From: Aspergillus flavus
Taxonomy: Eukaryota > Ascomycota > Eurotiomycetes > Eurotiales > Aspergillaceae
Direction of reading: 5' to 3'
DNA length: 64,000 bases
NCBI RefSeq assembly: GCF_009017415.1
Contig: NC_092409.1
Span: forward strand, 5,518,001 to 5,582,000
Shown: one piece after another, positions 50,122 to 62,759 of the stretch
Position numbering within the stretch: position 1 is the stretch's first letter
How the letters are laid out: each line of letters opens with the position of its first letter
The notes under the pieces: generated by a model
What the model was told of the DNA's origin: nothing
The model's database searches: none
The model's input: the letters and a program-made list of their open reading frames with translations, nothing else
Translations under genes and position numbers: made by a program

Positions 50122-53100
50122 CTTGGACCGCTTTGCATTTTAAACGAGGGAACTTCGTGATCGAAGAGAACGGAGCGAATTTATTGTCCAGTACGGCCCG
50201 AGTAGTGGGCTGAAGCTATTCAAGGTAAGCCGACAGATCAGTGGATCCCTGGGTTCCCCATGTCACAGGACCAATCAGCGCGGTATCATTTACACCTCGG
50301 CATCAAAACATGAAACATAGTAAATCATCGTAGGCTTCATGTAGAAGCTATACCAAAAAGCCTATCTTTCAGTATAAAAACTCATGATCGGGGGCTCTTC
50401 AAACGAGTCAATTCTTACTAAAGCGGCTTCATTTACGTGGCTTGGGCTTTTATCTCAAGTTAGATATATATTTTGCCGCTCCTGTTAACCCACAAAATGG
50501 CAGTTTTGTCTTCCTGATCTAGTTCATGCTTGACACTATTATGTATGCCGACAGGTTCTAGCCGGAGAATGTATATATGCACGAGGCATTTCTCCTAAGA
50601 TCATACAGTGAATTATGAATCTTCCAAATTCTTCAAACCCCGTGCACCTAAGGATCTTTATCACTAAAGGCTAGCCGTAATTGTAGTCTAATCACAAGAT
50701 TGGTATTGGATATTTAGGCATGCCACACCTACTAACTCGAAGATATATAGACCTTATCAGTGATTCCCGAATATATTAGGACATTACTGGATTGAACTGT
50801 GTAACCAAGTGCTTCTCAAGATCAATGAACCGGCGTAAGGTAACGCACAGGCTCCTAGGCAAACTCAAAGAACAATGCTTTGCGCCTATAATAGCGCGCA
50901 AATATGTGCTATATATTGCAGGAGGCCAGAGAGCTGTACATTAAGTTCTTTATGATGGTGTTTAAAAAGTCCCCATGAACTCTTGCCCTGTGCTGGGACA
51001 ACGATTCAGGGTTAGCGATCATGAGAAACAATAGAAGTCAATAATTGACTATGAGGAATGAGTCTGCACGTACTATACTGTCTTGGTCAGACTGTGAGTA
51101 GCATGAACATACTCCCCAATTTGTATCCTACTCAACTGATCGGAACTAAATTACCTGCGTCTCAATCGACGGCAAGAGCAGATAATAGTCTAGCCTCGTA
51201 TACTCCCAACATTACACTTTGGGTATGCTCCAAGCCACGCATAAAACCTGCAGCAATGCAGATTTGTTGAGCGCAGTTTGCTGAAGTTTGACCGTGCCGC
51301 GATAATCGGCATGACCACGACAGCATGTATCTTCCCAACAAAAAACCGGCCATATGTGCCACATTAATTTAGAAATGAGGCTTTATTCAATATCCACCTA
51401 TTCATGGCCTAAACCATACGATTTCCTTATTTAGCACACCGAGTTTGTATGCTAGGATGACGAAAATGGATTCGTACTATTGCCTCAGAAACGACCTTCA
51501 ACATGACTTCTTAACCAATGATCCGGTACTCGCTCCAGGAGCATGAAACAAACTATTCCAGAAGCCTTATCCGAGAACTTAATCTGAGTTGGGCACTGTA
51601 AGCGCCGCTATTCTAGGAACAGTGGTTAACTTCAGAGCCGCAGTGACGTCTAACTCTGTACAGGCATCTAGAACATGATCAACTATAGCCAATAAACAAT
51701 GTACTTGAAACGACCAGTGTATGAAGTCTAGCTAATGGTCTACAGGAATAGTGTAGCGCCTCAGCCTCTTTTGGCAATTCAATATGATTCAATCATTAGC
51801 CGCCTACAAGCACAGGAATCGTTTCGCCGTGCTCACTCTGCATGGACAAAGACGAATCTCGTCGAACAGATTCAGCGGCTACATCTAGGCAGATACCATG
51901 TAGGCCCTGTCGAACATGGACCTTGCTTGCTTGCTTCCTGGTCCAGGAACATGGATCTGTTTCCTGGATCACGCTGGTCGATACGCTGGGATAGGATGTG
52001 ACATGATGGACAGGAACCGGTCGTCAAGCAAGCGCTGTGGGATCCAACGGTTGGAATTGAAATGCCCCATCTTGATTGCGCTGTACCTGCACCTGCACCG
52101 GATCGAGATAAAAATACCTGCGTTTAGATCTCAGGTGGACTGGAGAACGGCGTTAAGGTGCAGTCCGTTATTGATCGACCCCGCATGGTAGACCCGATGG
52201 ACGAACACTAAATCACCATTCTCGGAGAAATGGTAATTTCTATTAATAAATAGACTCATAATTTGTCATGGACGAATCCAAGGCAAGTAATTAGGCTCGA
52301 TCGTATGTTGTCTAGCGGGTGTACACTAACGCTACGGACGGTAGACAGATGCCGTGTGCGTCCATCAGGTCGGCAATGTCTTCTTTCCGTGCAAGTATTG
52401 GATTGGGTACAACATAATACATGTGCTACCGAGCTACAAACATACATACAATTGTATCCTGTGCCCTACACAGTGATGGCTGCATAATTTCACTCGGCCG
52501 TCTTCCAATATTTAGTTACAGACTGAAAACGGATAATGCGAGGGAGACAAAAAAGAAGAAAAAAAAGAAAGAAACAAAGAAGAATAGACGAACTATTGCA
52601 CATTGTGTCTTCACAGTAAAACCTCGAAATAGCCACCAAAGTGACTCGACCGCTGTTGTGGCATGTCACCATGCACATCCATATCACAGTTTCTGCTTGT
52701 GCTTCTTGACCAGGGTGTCTGCAGATTGACCTCATATTTCCCAGATGTGATTGGTAAACCGTTTAATTACGGCTACTAAATGAACGCTAATTGCTAGCGT
52801 GCAGCTGCAGGAATGTGATAAGGTCCGGCAGAAGCGTTGTGACGACTTCCAGCCTTGTCAGCACCCTGTGCGTATTTAGGGTAGTTAGTCTACTAGGGTC
52901 ACGTTGCAGAGATGATAGATAGGCAATATCTTGTCATGTACTCCGTAAAATTTACAATGAAAATTCGAATAAAATAATAAAATGCCACGAGGCGATAGAT
53001 AACTACCGATGACTCAAGAAGGAGAATTGAATATACTCCACATCGGCACATGAGTCAACTGTGCGAAAATTATCCCAGATTTGTTGCCGGCGTGACAGTG

Positions 53101-54931
53101 TGACTGTAGGATCGAAGGTGCAGAACAATTAAAGCTAATGTGAGCTTCCATGTCGAATCATCCCGAGTGGGGAAATTCTGGTGGCTGTCAGATCCTGTTG
53201 AATGAGGGGAAAGGATCATGGGAACGCCAGGTTAGCGGCCAATGCACGGGATGAGGATGAATTGAAATTAATTGGCGCTGACCGGAGCTAATTATGGCAC
53301 TCATAGGAGAGATATTAATAGTAAAAGCGCTTCAGAGGGAGGAATTATGAAGGATTGTCGGGAAAGATGGGCGGCTAAATGATGCTAATTAAGATCTTAT
53401 CACATCTTGGCCAAAGTCAGTCGGGGTCGCACGGGGCACTTGGTGGTTCTCCACTCACTGACGGTTGGCTGCGGATTTCCCGTTCTGCATCGACAGTATT
53501 AGCCGGTCGTCGAATCATCGTGGGGAAAGGGAAGCTTGGCTCACCCCACTATATTAGCGTTCGACACTAATGCTGTATCTATCAACATCTACTAGACTCC
53601 ATGCGGAATTTGGCTGGGAGAGCACTCAACAACCCCGCAAAGCTTCCGTGAGACGTCCGAGTACCACCGTCCTCCATGGACACTGGATTGGTGCTAGGTT
53701 TGTTGAATGGCGTCTTCTACATTTGGTGTTACTTTCGTCCAATACCTTTTGGGATAGTCAGTCCTCTCTTTCTGTACAGGCAGGGTCACACCCGTGCCCT
53801 CAACAGCCTATGGAGAAATTACGGGCTCGCTTCGTGTCGCCGTTGCGGATATTATGGTCCAATATGTATGAATCCAGATCAAGTGGGGTTCTACTAGTCC
53901 GTAGAACACCTGCCCAATTGGGGAAATTGTGGTAACTTCAGCTCAATTGATCGCTATTGGGGTCCACTATTGGTGGTCTCTTTGTGATTCACGCTATCAG
54001 GCCATGAACGGCGGGTTTCCTTTCCCTTAAACCATTAAGACCTCTTCTATAGACGGTTGGATTCGGTGGTAATTGCGGGTAAGCGAAAAATAGCAGACCA
54101 GATCCAAGATGCGGGCGTAGGATCTGGTAAGCCAGGTCGTCCAAATTCTCCGGGTATGTCCCCCTGTTCATTGGTAGTATGATTCTGGGGGATGTTGCAC
54201 GGTACCTTTGATCTCAAAATGGAAACCAGAAACTAAAAAAGAAATACAAGATTTCCACGGTAGGACGAATACCACTTAATTTCTAGGATAATTTCGGGCA
54301 GATACATTGCGATAGATCCAAACCCAATCAATTTCCCAGCCGCCAATATTGGCGAGGAGAAGGTCACCAATGACACTGCATCACGACCTGCATGGGCGCT
54401 AATGAGAAAGGTAAAAATTCCAAAATTATCCAAAATTAGTGTGGTTCCTTGCTCGTGCATGCTGGTGAGACCCCCTGCTAGTGGCAGCCGCCAGGGTTCC
54501 GTCCTGCGATCATCCCCCCAATCCGCTATCTTTGCCGCTACAATCCCACCGCCGCGTTTCCCCCCGATGCTGCTCACTTGCATTCGACGATCTGATGTCC
54601 AAAATAGAAACATCATGGCCTGTCAGTTGCGAACCTTGGTTTTAAAGCTTCCTCGATCCCGCCATCATGGCTTTTCCCGAAATCACTGTCTCGCACACTA
54701 GTTATCTGTCGCCGCATCCTTTGCTACCGCGCCTTTCCTTTTCTTCTTATACTTAATTAGATAGCAAAGGCTGCTGGTTCAGCTTTGCGATTGCCCCACG
54801 ATACCCCTAAAGATACCCGCAATAGCTCGCCAGGCGACTGAAAACTGGTCACCTTCGCAACCTATCGCAATTTATATCGGAGCGCACGGACGATCAATAT
54901 CGCAATATCGTCCCTCGAGTCACTCGCCAAA
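50122..54931. other. Long gene-poor region upstream of the Pro1-like regulator
   Basis: About 4.8 kb with no ORF above 127 codons and no domain. Parts near 50300-50950 and 51400-51700 are AT-rich with many stops in all frames, as in decayed DNA. An A-rich tract lies at 52547-52585. Parts of 53600-54900 are less AT-rich and could be leader or a long 5' UTR of the gene at 54932. No transposon open frame is recognisable. Confidence 0.5.
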
Positions 54932-57136
54932 ATGCCGTTGACATCGAGGAAGAAGACCTCTTCGATTAAACCGGCTAACAAAGCCGCCACAGACTCCGCT
55001 CAGTCCTCCTCCAGCGAAGGCCCTTCCACAGGGACCACGGGAAAGACAAACAACAAGTCGCACAAGAGATCTCGCTCTGGTAGGTCCAAGCTGAAGACCG
55101 GTCAACTAGTGTCTGGGTTTTAATGGAGCATGTGTGGTCTCTGTAGGCTGTTTTACCTGCCGCCTCCGCCGAAAGAAGTGTGATGAGCAACATCCATCCT
55201 GTGGTGCCTGCATTAACCTTTGTGTGAAATGCGAGTATAAGCGCCCTATTTGGTGGGGTAACCCAGAGCACAGACGAGTGCAGAAGGAGCGCATCAAGAA
55301 CAAGATTAAGCAGACGAAGATGAATGAACGCAATGGAACCCTTACTGGTGGGTTGAGCTCCCCTACACTGTCTGATCTATCACCTCGCCTGCTGACCCTC
55401 CATGACCATGTACAGTAGATCAATCTGGCCGCAGCCGCAGCTTGGCTGTGACATCGCCGACAACTCCTGAAATTGAATTTAACCGTCCCGTCTTTGCGGA
55501 ACAACAGGACATCTTCGCTTCTCATCTGCCAACACCAGCCATGACCCAGCCCATATACGAACCCCACCCAGGATTCGAGATTGACGTCAAGACAGAAAGA
55601 CATACATTTGTCAATGATGTTCCTCTGCGACATGACTCCATGAGCTCAACGTTCAGTACCTTTGCTCCACCCCAATTAAACGCACCGCTACCAACGTTCC
55701 CCCAAGAAGAGTGGTTTCCCGACGAGTACTTCCCACAGGCCCCGGCACTCCCTGGTATCGACCCGGCACTTTGTGACCAGAGAATTCAGCAGACCTACGC
55801 CATCTTGCAGTCGAATATCCCTGTAAGCGACCACGACCGTCCTCTGCTCGACCATTTCATCAACAACGTCTTGCGCATTATTTTTCCCGTATTAGAGGCA
55901 CATCAGCGCGGGCACTTACGAGCACAAGCTATCCTGCAAGCCTTGGAGACCAACAAAACCTATCTTCACTGCTGCCTCAGTGTGGCCGCTATCCATCTCA
56001 AAACAACGGAAGGGTTAGTTGGGGAACAGATCGACCACGACATCATGCGACACCGCTTTGAAGCTGTTTCCCAATTGTGTCTTGCGCTGGGTGAAGACAC
56101 CAAGCACGAGGAGATCCTGGATGCGACATTAGCCATGATCTTCTTCCATTGCTCTGTGGGTCCTGCGGATGACTACCTTCCGGATATCCCCTGGTACGAT
56201 CACTTCCAAGCGGCTTCGAACTTGGTGAGCCGGCTCGGTCTTTCGACTACAATCCCCCCATGTGGTAACCCATACATGCTTCCCCCCTTCAGCATGACAC
56301 TGACATCGTGGATTGATATTCTTGGCTCCGCTATGCATGGCAGAACTCCCGAGTTTGCTCACACTTACCGCTCCAAGCACTTGAGTGGCACGTCTTTGGG
56401 ATTACGGGAGCTGATGGGTTGCGACGACCGTGTGATGTACCTGATCTCCGAGATCGCGTGCCTCGATGCGCTGAAGAAGGAAGGCCGAGTTGATGCAATG
56501 GCGGTTTGCTCCCACGTTTCGGCCTTGGGAAGACAATTGGAATTTACCGAACCCGCGGACCAGACGCTCGAGAGCCCCTATACCCCGACCGGAGTCCTTC
56601 GCCCCGACATCTTGACCAAGAACATGACGGCAGTCTTCCGAATCGCAGCGCGAATTTACCTATGCAGTCTGGTTCCTGGATTCGACCGAAGCCAGCCAAG
56701 CAATATAAATCTAGTCCAGGCAGTTGCGAACACCCTGCAGTATATCCCGGCTGGTCAGGATGGATACGATCGCTCTCTAGTATGGCCTCTCCTGGTCACC
56801 GGGGCTTTTTCCCAACCAAACAGCCAATTTAGGACTATTCTGGCTGACCGGTGTGCTAACCTGGGACACCATGCCGACCTTGGAAGCTTTGGTCGTATGT
56901 ACCGTGTATTGCAGGAAGTGTGGAGAGCTACCGATGACCCTATCGACACCTTTTGCCAAGTGGAAGATACCCCTGTGGAAGCTTCTCCATCGAGCTCCAG
57001 CCAGCCCATCAAGCTTGAGGCACCCGAGTCCCCCGAACAGATCGGTGCCGACTGGGCTTTAAAAGACACCAAGAGACCACAAATTCATTGGCGCGAAGTC
57101 TTGCAGCAAAATGGGTGGAACTACCTTCTGATTTAA
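54932..57136 (+). CDS. Zn2Cys6 regulator of the Pro1/RosA/NosA type
   Basis: Three exons, 54932-55079, 55147-55347 and 55419-57136, give 688 aa. A basic Ser/Lys-rich N terminus leads to a complete zinc cluster at residues 51-78 (C51, C54, C61, C68, C71, C78), split off by intron 1. The linker CEYKRPIWW then [18 protein letters not shown] resembles that of Sordaria Pro1 and Aspergillus RosA/NosA. These regulate sexual fruiting-body formation. A large C-terminal helical domain of the fungal-specific transcription-factor-2 type follows (for example [33 protein letters not shown]). The acceptor of intron 2 could lie three bases upstream (one extra residue). Subfamily is inferred; that it is a C6 regulator is certain. 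Confidence 0.85.
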
Positions 57137-58617
57137 GTTTTTTTAGATACCCCCTCTCTCTCCATGGGATTGCATCTCATGACGTTTACGCGTCCCTTGA
57201 AGGGACCCATTCAAGCGGGCTTGAATATGCGGCCAACTCGGAGATCTCGAGAGTCATAATCTGCGCCAAGGGGATATATCAATGAATGCAAATACTCGCG
57301 CCGGTTGAATGATGGCTGGATCTCATCATTCCTGAGCTTACTGCTCCGCCATATTTGCTTTCAGGAAACGTCCATATATCCCAGACTGTGTCGGCTTGGT
57401 GTCGGCTCTTGGGTCTGTCTTTCCATTCTTTATATATTATTGGCTCTGTTTCACTGCTGGCCAGGGAAATCATGACACGAAAGGCTATGAGGAAGCATTG
57501 GATTTGTGGCGATAGTTGCAGAGGCGCAGACAGTCATACCCCCACATGGTGTTTTGGCGTTTTGGAGTGGATGGACCTTTTCATGGGACTATATCTATAT
57601 AAAAAAAACCATATTATATGCTGTCGGCATTTTGTTTATTTAAGCATTGTGATTTGAATTGATTCAATGGACTATGATTACTGGATACATTCGGGTTTCT
57701 ACTTTATGTGCTATGGAGCACCATATACCCTTGTCAATTGAATCATGTTCCGTCTTGGAGTCTACACCGTGCTAAAGTATGTATTCAGACAAGTATATTG
57801 GAATTCATACAGCAGTCACTGACAAGGACTTTGCCTCGCCTCTTGTCCTAGAGAATATCGACGCATGACAATGACTTCATGGGTAAGATATACCATTCCA
57901 CCTCTCTGTATCTATCTAATAATTATCTCTGCCTGTAACGGCGGTTGCCTTAGGAACTATATCCTGTACTGCAAAATCCGCTGGTAATCACTAGGACGCC
58001 AAGATCATCCACAAAAGCGCTTGAGATGGATAGGAAAGCCGAAGTTGCAACATTTCATTTACCTAGTTACCTATGCTAGTTTTTTATAGCATCATAATTA
58101 TCTTATCTGAGATTACTGTATACCAAATTTGGTGGAAACTTTTGGCAGCGGAAAGGTACCAAAATTCAAAGTACCGATAAGTCGAATACACGGCAAGGAA
58201 ACAATCATGTAATTTAGCGTAATCCACAGCAAAGTCGATCACACGGATACTCGAGAGTGACTTGGAAGTGTTGTCTCGGAACCCCGTAACTACGGAGTAT
58301 AGACAAAACACAAAGGCGGGGGGACGACGGAACCAATAGGAGGCAGTTTTAAATAACTGCTCCACTTCCCTCGACATTATCCCATCACTGGCGGAAGATC
58401 AATAAGCTTTTCTATCAGTGTATAGTAATCCTGCCAATAGGAACGCGGTGTGCCTCCCGACTCTCACAACCCCCGCACCTCTCCATGACTAAGAACTGGG
58501 GGAGTGAACGTTTTTAATCGGATCTCCGTAACTCAATTCTTTCTGATATTCTCTTTCTGATATTCTTTGTGTTTTTGCCGTTGTTGTCCCGAGTTGACGC
58601 CAACCCGTCTGAGCACG
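57137..58617. other. Intergenic region upstream of the MFS gene
   Basis: About 1.5 kb, AT-rich after 57590, with only short chance ORFs. It carries the 3' end of the Pro1-like gene and the MFS promoter, including a duplicated TTTCTGATATTCT at 58548-58574. Confidence 0.45.
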
Positions 58618-60547
58618 ATGTCTCAAACAGCGGTCCTCACCCAAACCGCAGCGTCGCCCCCGGATGTCCATGACTCACCGCATTTTCTAGTTCAGTCTCA
58701 GCTAGATCATGACTCTCGTCGAGGGCCCGGGTCCCAGAGCTCATTATCTCGTGAATATGGCTCTTCTGAGGATATCGATGATGACCAGCGCACAAATTTG
58801 TCCCGGACCCGTGCGGTCATCCTGATTACGATCTTGACGGGCATCACACATTTGTGGGCAGCATGAGCACGGGCCTGCTGACCATTGGGCTGCCTTGGAT
58901 CGCAACAGATTTGGGGCTGCCAGAGAATCTGCTCTTATGGTTAGCAACTGCCAACCCCTAAACAAAAAATCGATTGAAGATGATCTGATCATGGGTGCCG
59001 CTTACTATCCAGGCCGTCATCTGTCTACTCGTGAGTTTTGCACACTGAGTCCAGGACTTCAAGTATGCTAACACTTTATAGACTTGCCAATGGATGCTGC
59101 CTTCTTCTCGCGGGATCCTTGGCCGATTTCATGGGCAACCGAATGATCAATCTAATTGGATGTTTCTTACTGGGAACCTTCACTCTGGCTTGCGGTGTAG
59201 CTCAAAACGGTATACAGCTGATTCTGTTCCGCACTTTTCAAGGCATCGCAACCTCTATGTGCCTGCCTACGGCATTTAGTATATTGACCGACTCCATGCC
59301 AGTGGGTAAACGACGAAATATCGGATTTGCCTGCCTTGGGCTGGGACAGCCGTTTGGTTTCTCAGTAGGATTGGTTTTTGGTGGGCTTTTCCAAGAAACT
59401 TCTCTCAAGTGGAGATTTGGGTATTACCTCTGCGCTGGTGTCACCATGGGCTTGGCCGTGGTGAACTTTTTCAAATTGCCGAAAGATTCCGCGAGAGAAC
59501 CGTTCACGTTTGGAAGACTTCGCCGCGAGATTGATTGGATGGGAATCTTCCTGTCCAGTTCTTCCTTGGGAATGATTCTTATGTGTTTGCGTAAGTATAC
59601 CTCCGCGTCTTGCCGATATACATAAGTTGATGAAAATCTCCGCACATCGCCATCACTGATAGCCCATCAAATATTCACAAGGCTGAAAACATTGTCCTCC
59701 TCTGTGTGGCAACAGTTATGATGCCCGCATTTCTAGGTTGGATGAATTGGCGCGAGAAGATCGGAAAGCCGGCTTTAATCCCGAATTCGCTTTGGCAAAA
59801 TACCGCATTCAGCTCTATCTGTATCATGGTTCTGTTCTCATGGGCTGTGCTAAACGGCATGGAGACTATTCTCAGTCTATTGTGAGTTTAACTCGTTTCG
59901 CATGCTAAAGACGAGTTCTTCTGCTAACCTGTAGAGCAGCTTTCAAGAAGTTCAAGACCTGCCTGCCATTCAAGCGGCCCTTCGATTCCTCCCCAGCATT
60001 ATAAGCGGCATCACCCTCAATCTTGGAACTGGTTTACTGGTGCATCGTCTTCATGCGAATTACCTAGTGCTAGTCGCCTCAGTTCTCAGTGCAGGATCCC
60101 CACTTCTAATGGCCATCATTGACCCCGAGTGGTCTTGGTGGTATTGTGCCTTTTGGGCTATGCTGCTGGGACCCCTCTCGGCAGACGGTGAGTATCTTTT
60201 GTCTTGTTTTGACATGATAATATTGCTGACGGTCTGTTAAAATAGTCATCTTTACTGTGGCAAATTTAATTATTACGGAAGCCTTCACGCCCAAAACCCA
60301 GGGCCTGGCTGGCGCGGTCTTCAACGTTGTTGCTCAGTTTGGAACCTCCATTGGACTTACCATTTTTGCCATCATCTCTGCTGGTGTGACACAAGGTTCT
60401 TTATATGAAAACAAAAAGTCACCCGAAGCGCTCATGTTGGGCTACCGCGCTGTATTCTGGACTTGTTTCGGATTGATGATGGCTGTATGTTGCTTTGGCG
60501 CCTGGGGACTACGCAAAGTTGGGAAGGTTGGTTTGAAGAGGGAGTGA
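58618..60547 (+). pseudogene. MFS drug:proton antiporter (DHA2-like), frame disrupted
   Basis: Six exons can be traced: 58618-58939, 59013-59030, 59082-59590, about 59663-59881, 59940-60187 and 60246-60547. Translated piecewise they give a 12-14 span MFS exporter. Landmarks include GLLTIGLPWIATDLGLP, GCCLLLAGSLADFMGNR, FRTFQGIATSMCLPTAFSIL, FACLGLGQPFGFSVGL, and a C terminus ending GLRKVGKVGLKRE. However, the frame breaks at a CACACA run (58845-58850): before it the N terminus reads LTGIT, after it FVGSMSTGLL, and two bases are in excess. No credible intron removes them. A second mismatch occurs where exon 3 (one base left over) meets the exon starting at 59663; splicing to 59716 would keep frame but delete half a membrane span. 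Recently inactivated copy or sequence error. Confidence 0.68.
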
Positions 60548-61840
60548 GGACGTATCCTAGAAGCCGCCATTTTATCCTGGGACCGAGTGAGTTGTTACGG
60601 AATGTCTATTAGGTAAAATTTGGACATAGCTGTGACAAGAGCCTATTCTTCAAGAAAAAGAGTGCATTCTGCAGCGAATACTGAGACTGGGGAGAAGAGA
60701 GAAGTGCTAGAGGTGCGGTGCTTGCCCTCATATCCTTCGATCTCCGCCAATCAGATCGCTCAAAACTACCTGGTAATGTATCCATCGATTGCGACCTTCG
60801 GCATTGTAACGGCTGACCCATTTGATGCGAGCTGTCACGCTCCGGCCGCTCATCATAGCTTGCACAAGCTCTTCTCTCACAACTTTCGAGCTGCCGATAC
60901 GAGAAAGAAAAGAAGACTGCAACATGCCTGGGATTCGGAGTGAAGGCGATGTGAAGAGAGTGCGAAGAGATGGATAAGGTCGGACGAGGAGATACTAGAT
61001 CTTCTATTAGCCAAAATGAACACCAGAAGACGGGGAAATGAATCTTACGTTCTCATAAGCACCAGTCAATGGCCCGCGTGTCAACGGCGACATGACATTA
61101 CGTGCACGCATGGCCTCTGGGTCGCTATCCATGGACGATCCTGGTCGCATCCACTTGCGCTGATTGCCCGCATTAGTTCGGCTATTTATGAGAGGTTGGA
61201 ATAGATCGCCGCCATTGTCCTGTACAGTAGCGAGCTCTCGGGGGCTCAATAGCTCGCTCAACCCTTGCAACTCGTTTTTAAAATCTGAGTCCTCTTCCTC
61301 TCGTCCTGCAAGGCTGTAGTGACTGAGCCGTGGTTCACACCCATCTGAAATCCCGAATTCGAACACCCAAATGACATTGTGGACGCCATGCTCCCCACGG
61401 GGTTTGGGTGCATCTCTTCAATGAACACCTGGGAAAGCAGCTGTCAGGCATAAACTGTCGCTGCTGCTTCCGTGAAGCCAAGGGCGTATGGGCAGATATA
61501 TCAATATTTCTGTATGTTCGCACGATGCATTACATGATCCCCAATATATTACTAGGAGAAATGACTGGGTTCAAGTACAACTTCACATCATGCTTCAACT
61601 GCAAAACCTTTCAAGATCATATTCTAGTGATCTTCTCAAGCAGAGGACATACACGAAGAAGCAAAGAAGAAAAACGAACGCAAAACTATGTTTTTCTTGA
61701 AGCTGAGGTCGACCTTTGCATTTAAAGACCCAGTAAAGACCCAGTGAAGCACTTTTATATTTCACAGACTTGACAGTGTAGAGACTCGACTTAATCCGAT
61801 ACATATAGAAATAGCAAGTTCGAATCGATTCAAGTCATTA
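60548..61840. other. Intergenic region between MFS gene and transposon relic
   Basis: About 1.3 kb. A 119-codon minus-strand ORF (61007-61366) has no recognised domain. A direct repeat AAAGACCCAGT occurs twice at about 61724-61746. Composition becomes AT-rich toward the right. Confidence 0.45.
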
Positions 61841-62400
61841 TTGTTGTATCACGAGATCAGCGTGGAGTGGCCCCCCCGGCCTGCAGAAGTACGAGAAATG
61901 GCCAATGTTGGTAAAAACTGGATTTATACATTTATCAAACGCCGTGATGAGCTGAAAACTCGCTTTGCCCGCCGCCACAACCATCCGCGTACTAAATTAA
62001 GGATCCAAAGCTCCAACGTGAGTGGTTTGAGCGCGTACAGATCACGATAATGTAGTATGGCATTCTGCCAAACGATAGTTACAATGTTGATGAAATTGGC
62101 TTTGTAACGGGCCTGATATCTACTGCTAAAGTAGTTACTTTGAGCTGAGCTATTTGGAAAGCCTTCTCTACTGCAGCCCGGAAACGGGGAATGAGCTACT
62201 TCTATTGAGTGTATTGATAAATTAGATTTTCTTGAAGTCTTTCCTCAGTCAAGAGCTCAGATATATTTTACTAGTAATATTTGCCGCAGCTTCTCAGCTA
62301 CAGCCTTAATACTTTTGATCCTGAGCGCGTGCTTTCTCAGCTTAATATCAAGCTTCAGGCAACGATCATTTGTGCTCACTATTGGAATGTAGATAAATAC
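61841..62400 (+). mobile_element. Fot1/pogo-type DNA transposon relic, transposase internally deleted
   Basis: Piecewise translation recovers parts of a Tc1/mariner-superfamily pogo/Fot1 transposase. The CENP-B-like helix-turn-helix is seen first (PPRPAEVREMANVGKNW, IKRRDELKTRFARRH), then after a frameshift at about 62000 the segment REWFERVQITIM and YNVDEIGF. The latter is the first catalytic Asp region, where the family has DETGF. LLQPGNGE follows, the family's QPGNREW. The sequence then jumps to DKLDFLEVFPQSRAQIYF and DPERVLSQLNIKLQ, which belong to the far C terminus, so the DDE core between is missing. Stops fit C-to-T or G-to-A changes (CAG to TAG in IMQYGIL, TGG to TGA). Terminal inverted repeats were not located, so ends are approximate. 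Confidence 0.8.
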
Positions 62401-62759
62401 ATTCCTTCAGCGGCGTTCGTTTTTCAAAGATAATACCTATGGACAATAGCTAGGCATACATAATCGAAAGCCGAAGAAGATAATAGTATCATGGGGGAGT
62501 GCATAGATGGAGGGAGGTCTACAAGTATTTATTACTTTTAATTTATTTTCACCAGGTCCTACTGTAAGTAGCTGATCTCTGGTCAAAGTTGCCTATTGAA
62601 TGTAGATTTTCTGTACTGCAAAGTGGGGGTATTGGGCTTTTTGGCCTTAGCTGAGATTTTCAGCTCCTTATCCTGCCAAGGCTTTCATATCAGGATATCT
62701 GCTATTCTCCATTTCTAGTCCAATACAAGTCTGTCCATTGACTCTATTCTAATAGTTAG

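Noticed and set aside
53570..53935. 121-codon plus-strand ORF and an overlapping 73-codon ORF
   Set aside because: Neither shows a domain or intron logic; both lie in the gene-poor region upstream of the Pro1-like gene.
54233..54616. 127-codon minus-strand ORF with hydrophobic segments
   Set aside because: No family resemblance, and it lies directly in the probable promoter/leader of the gene at 54932.
61800..61840. GTTCGAATC, resembling a tRNA B box
   Set aside because: No A box at suitable distance and no cloverleaf stems; the flanking DNA belongs to transposon-derived sequence.
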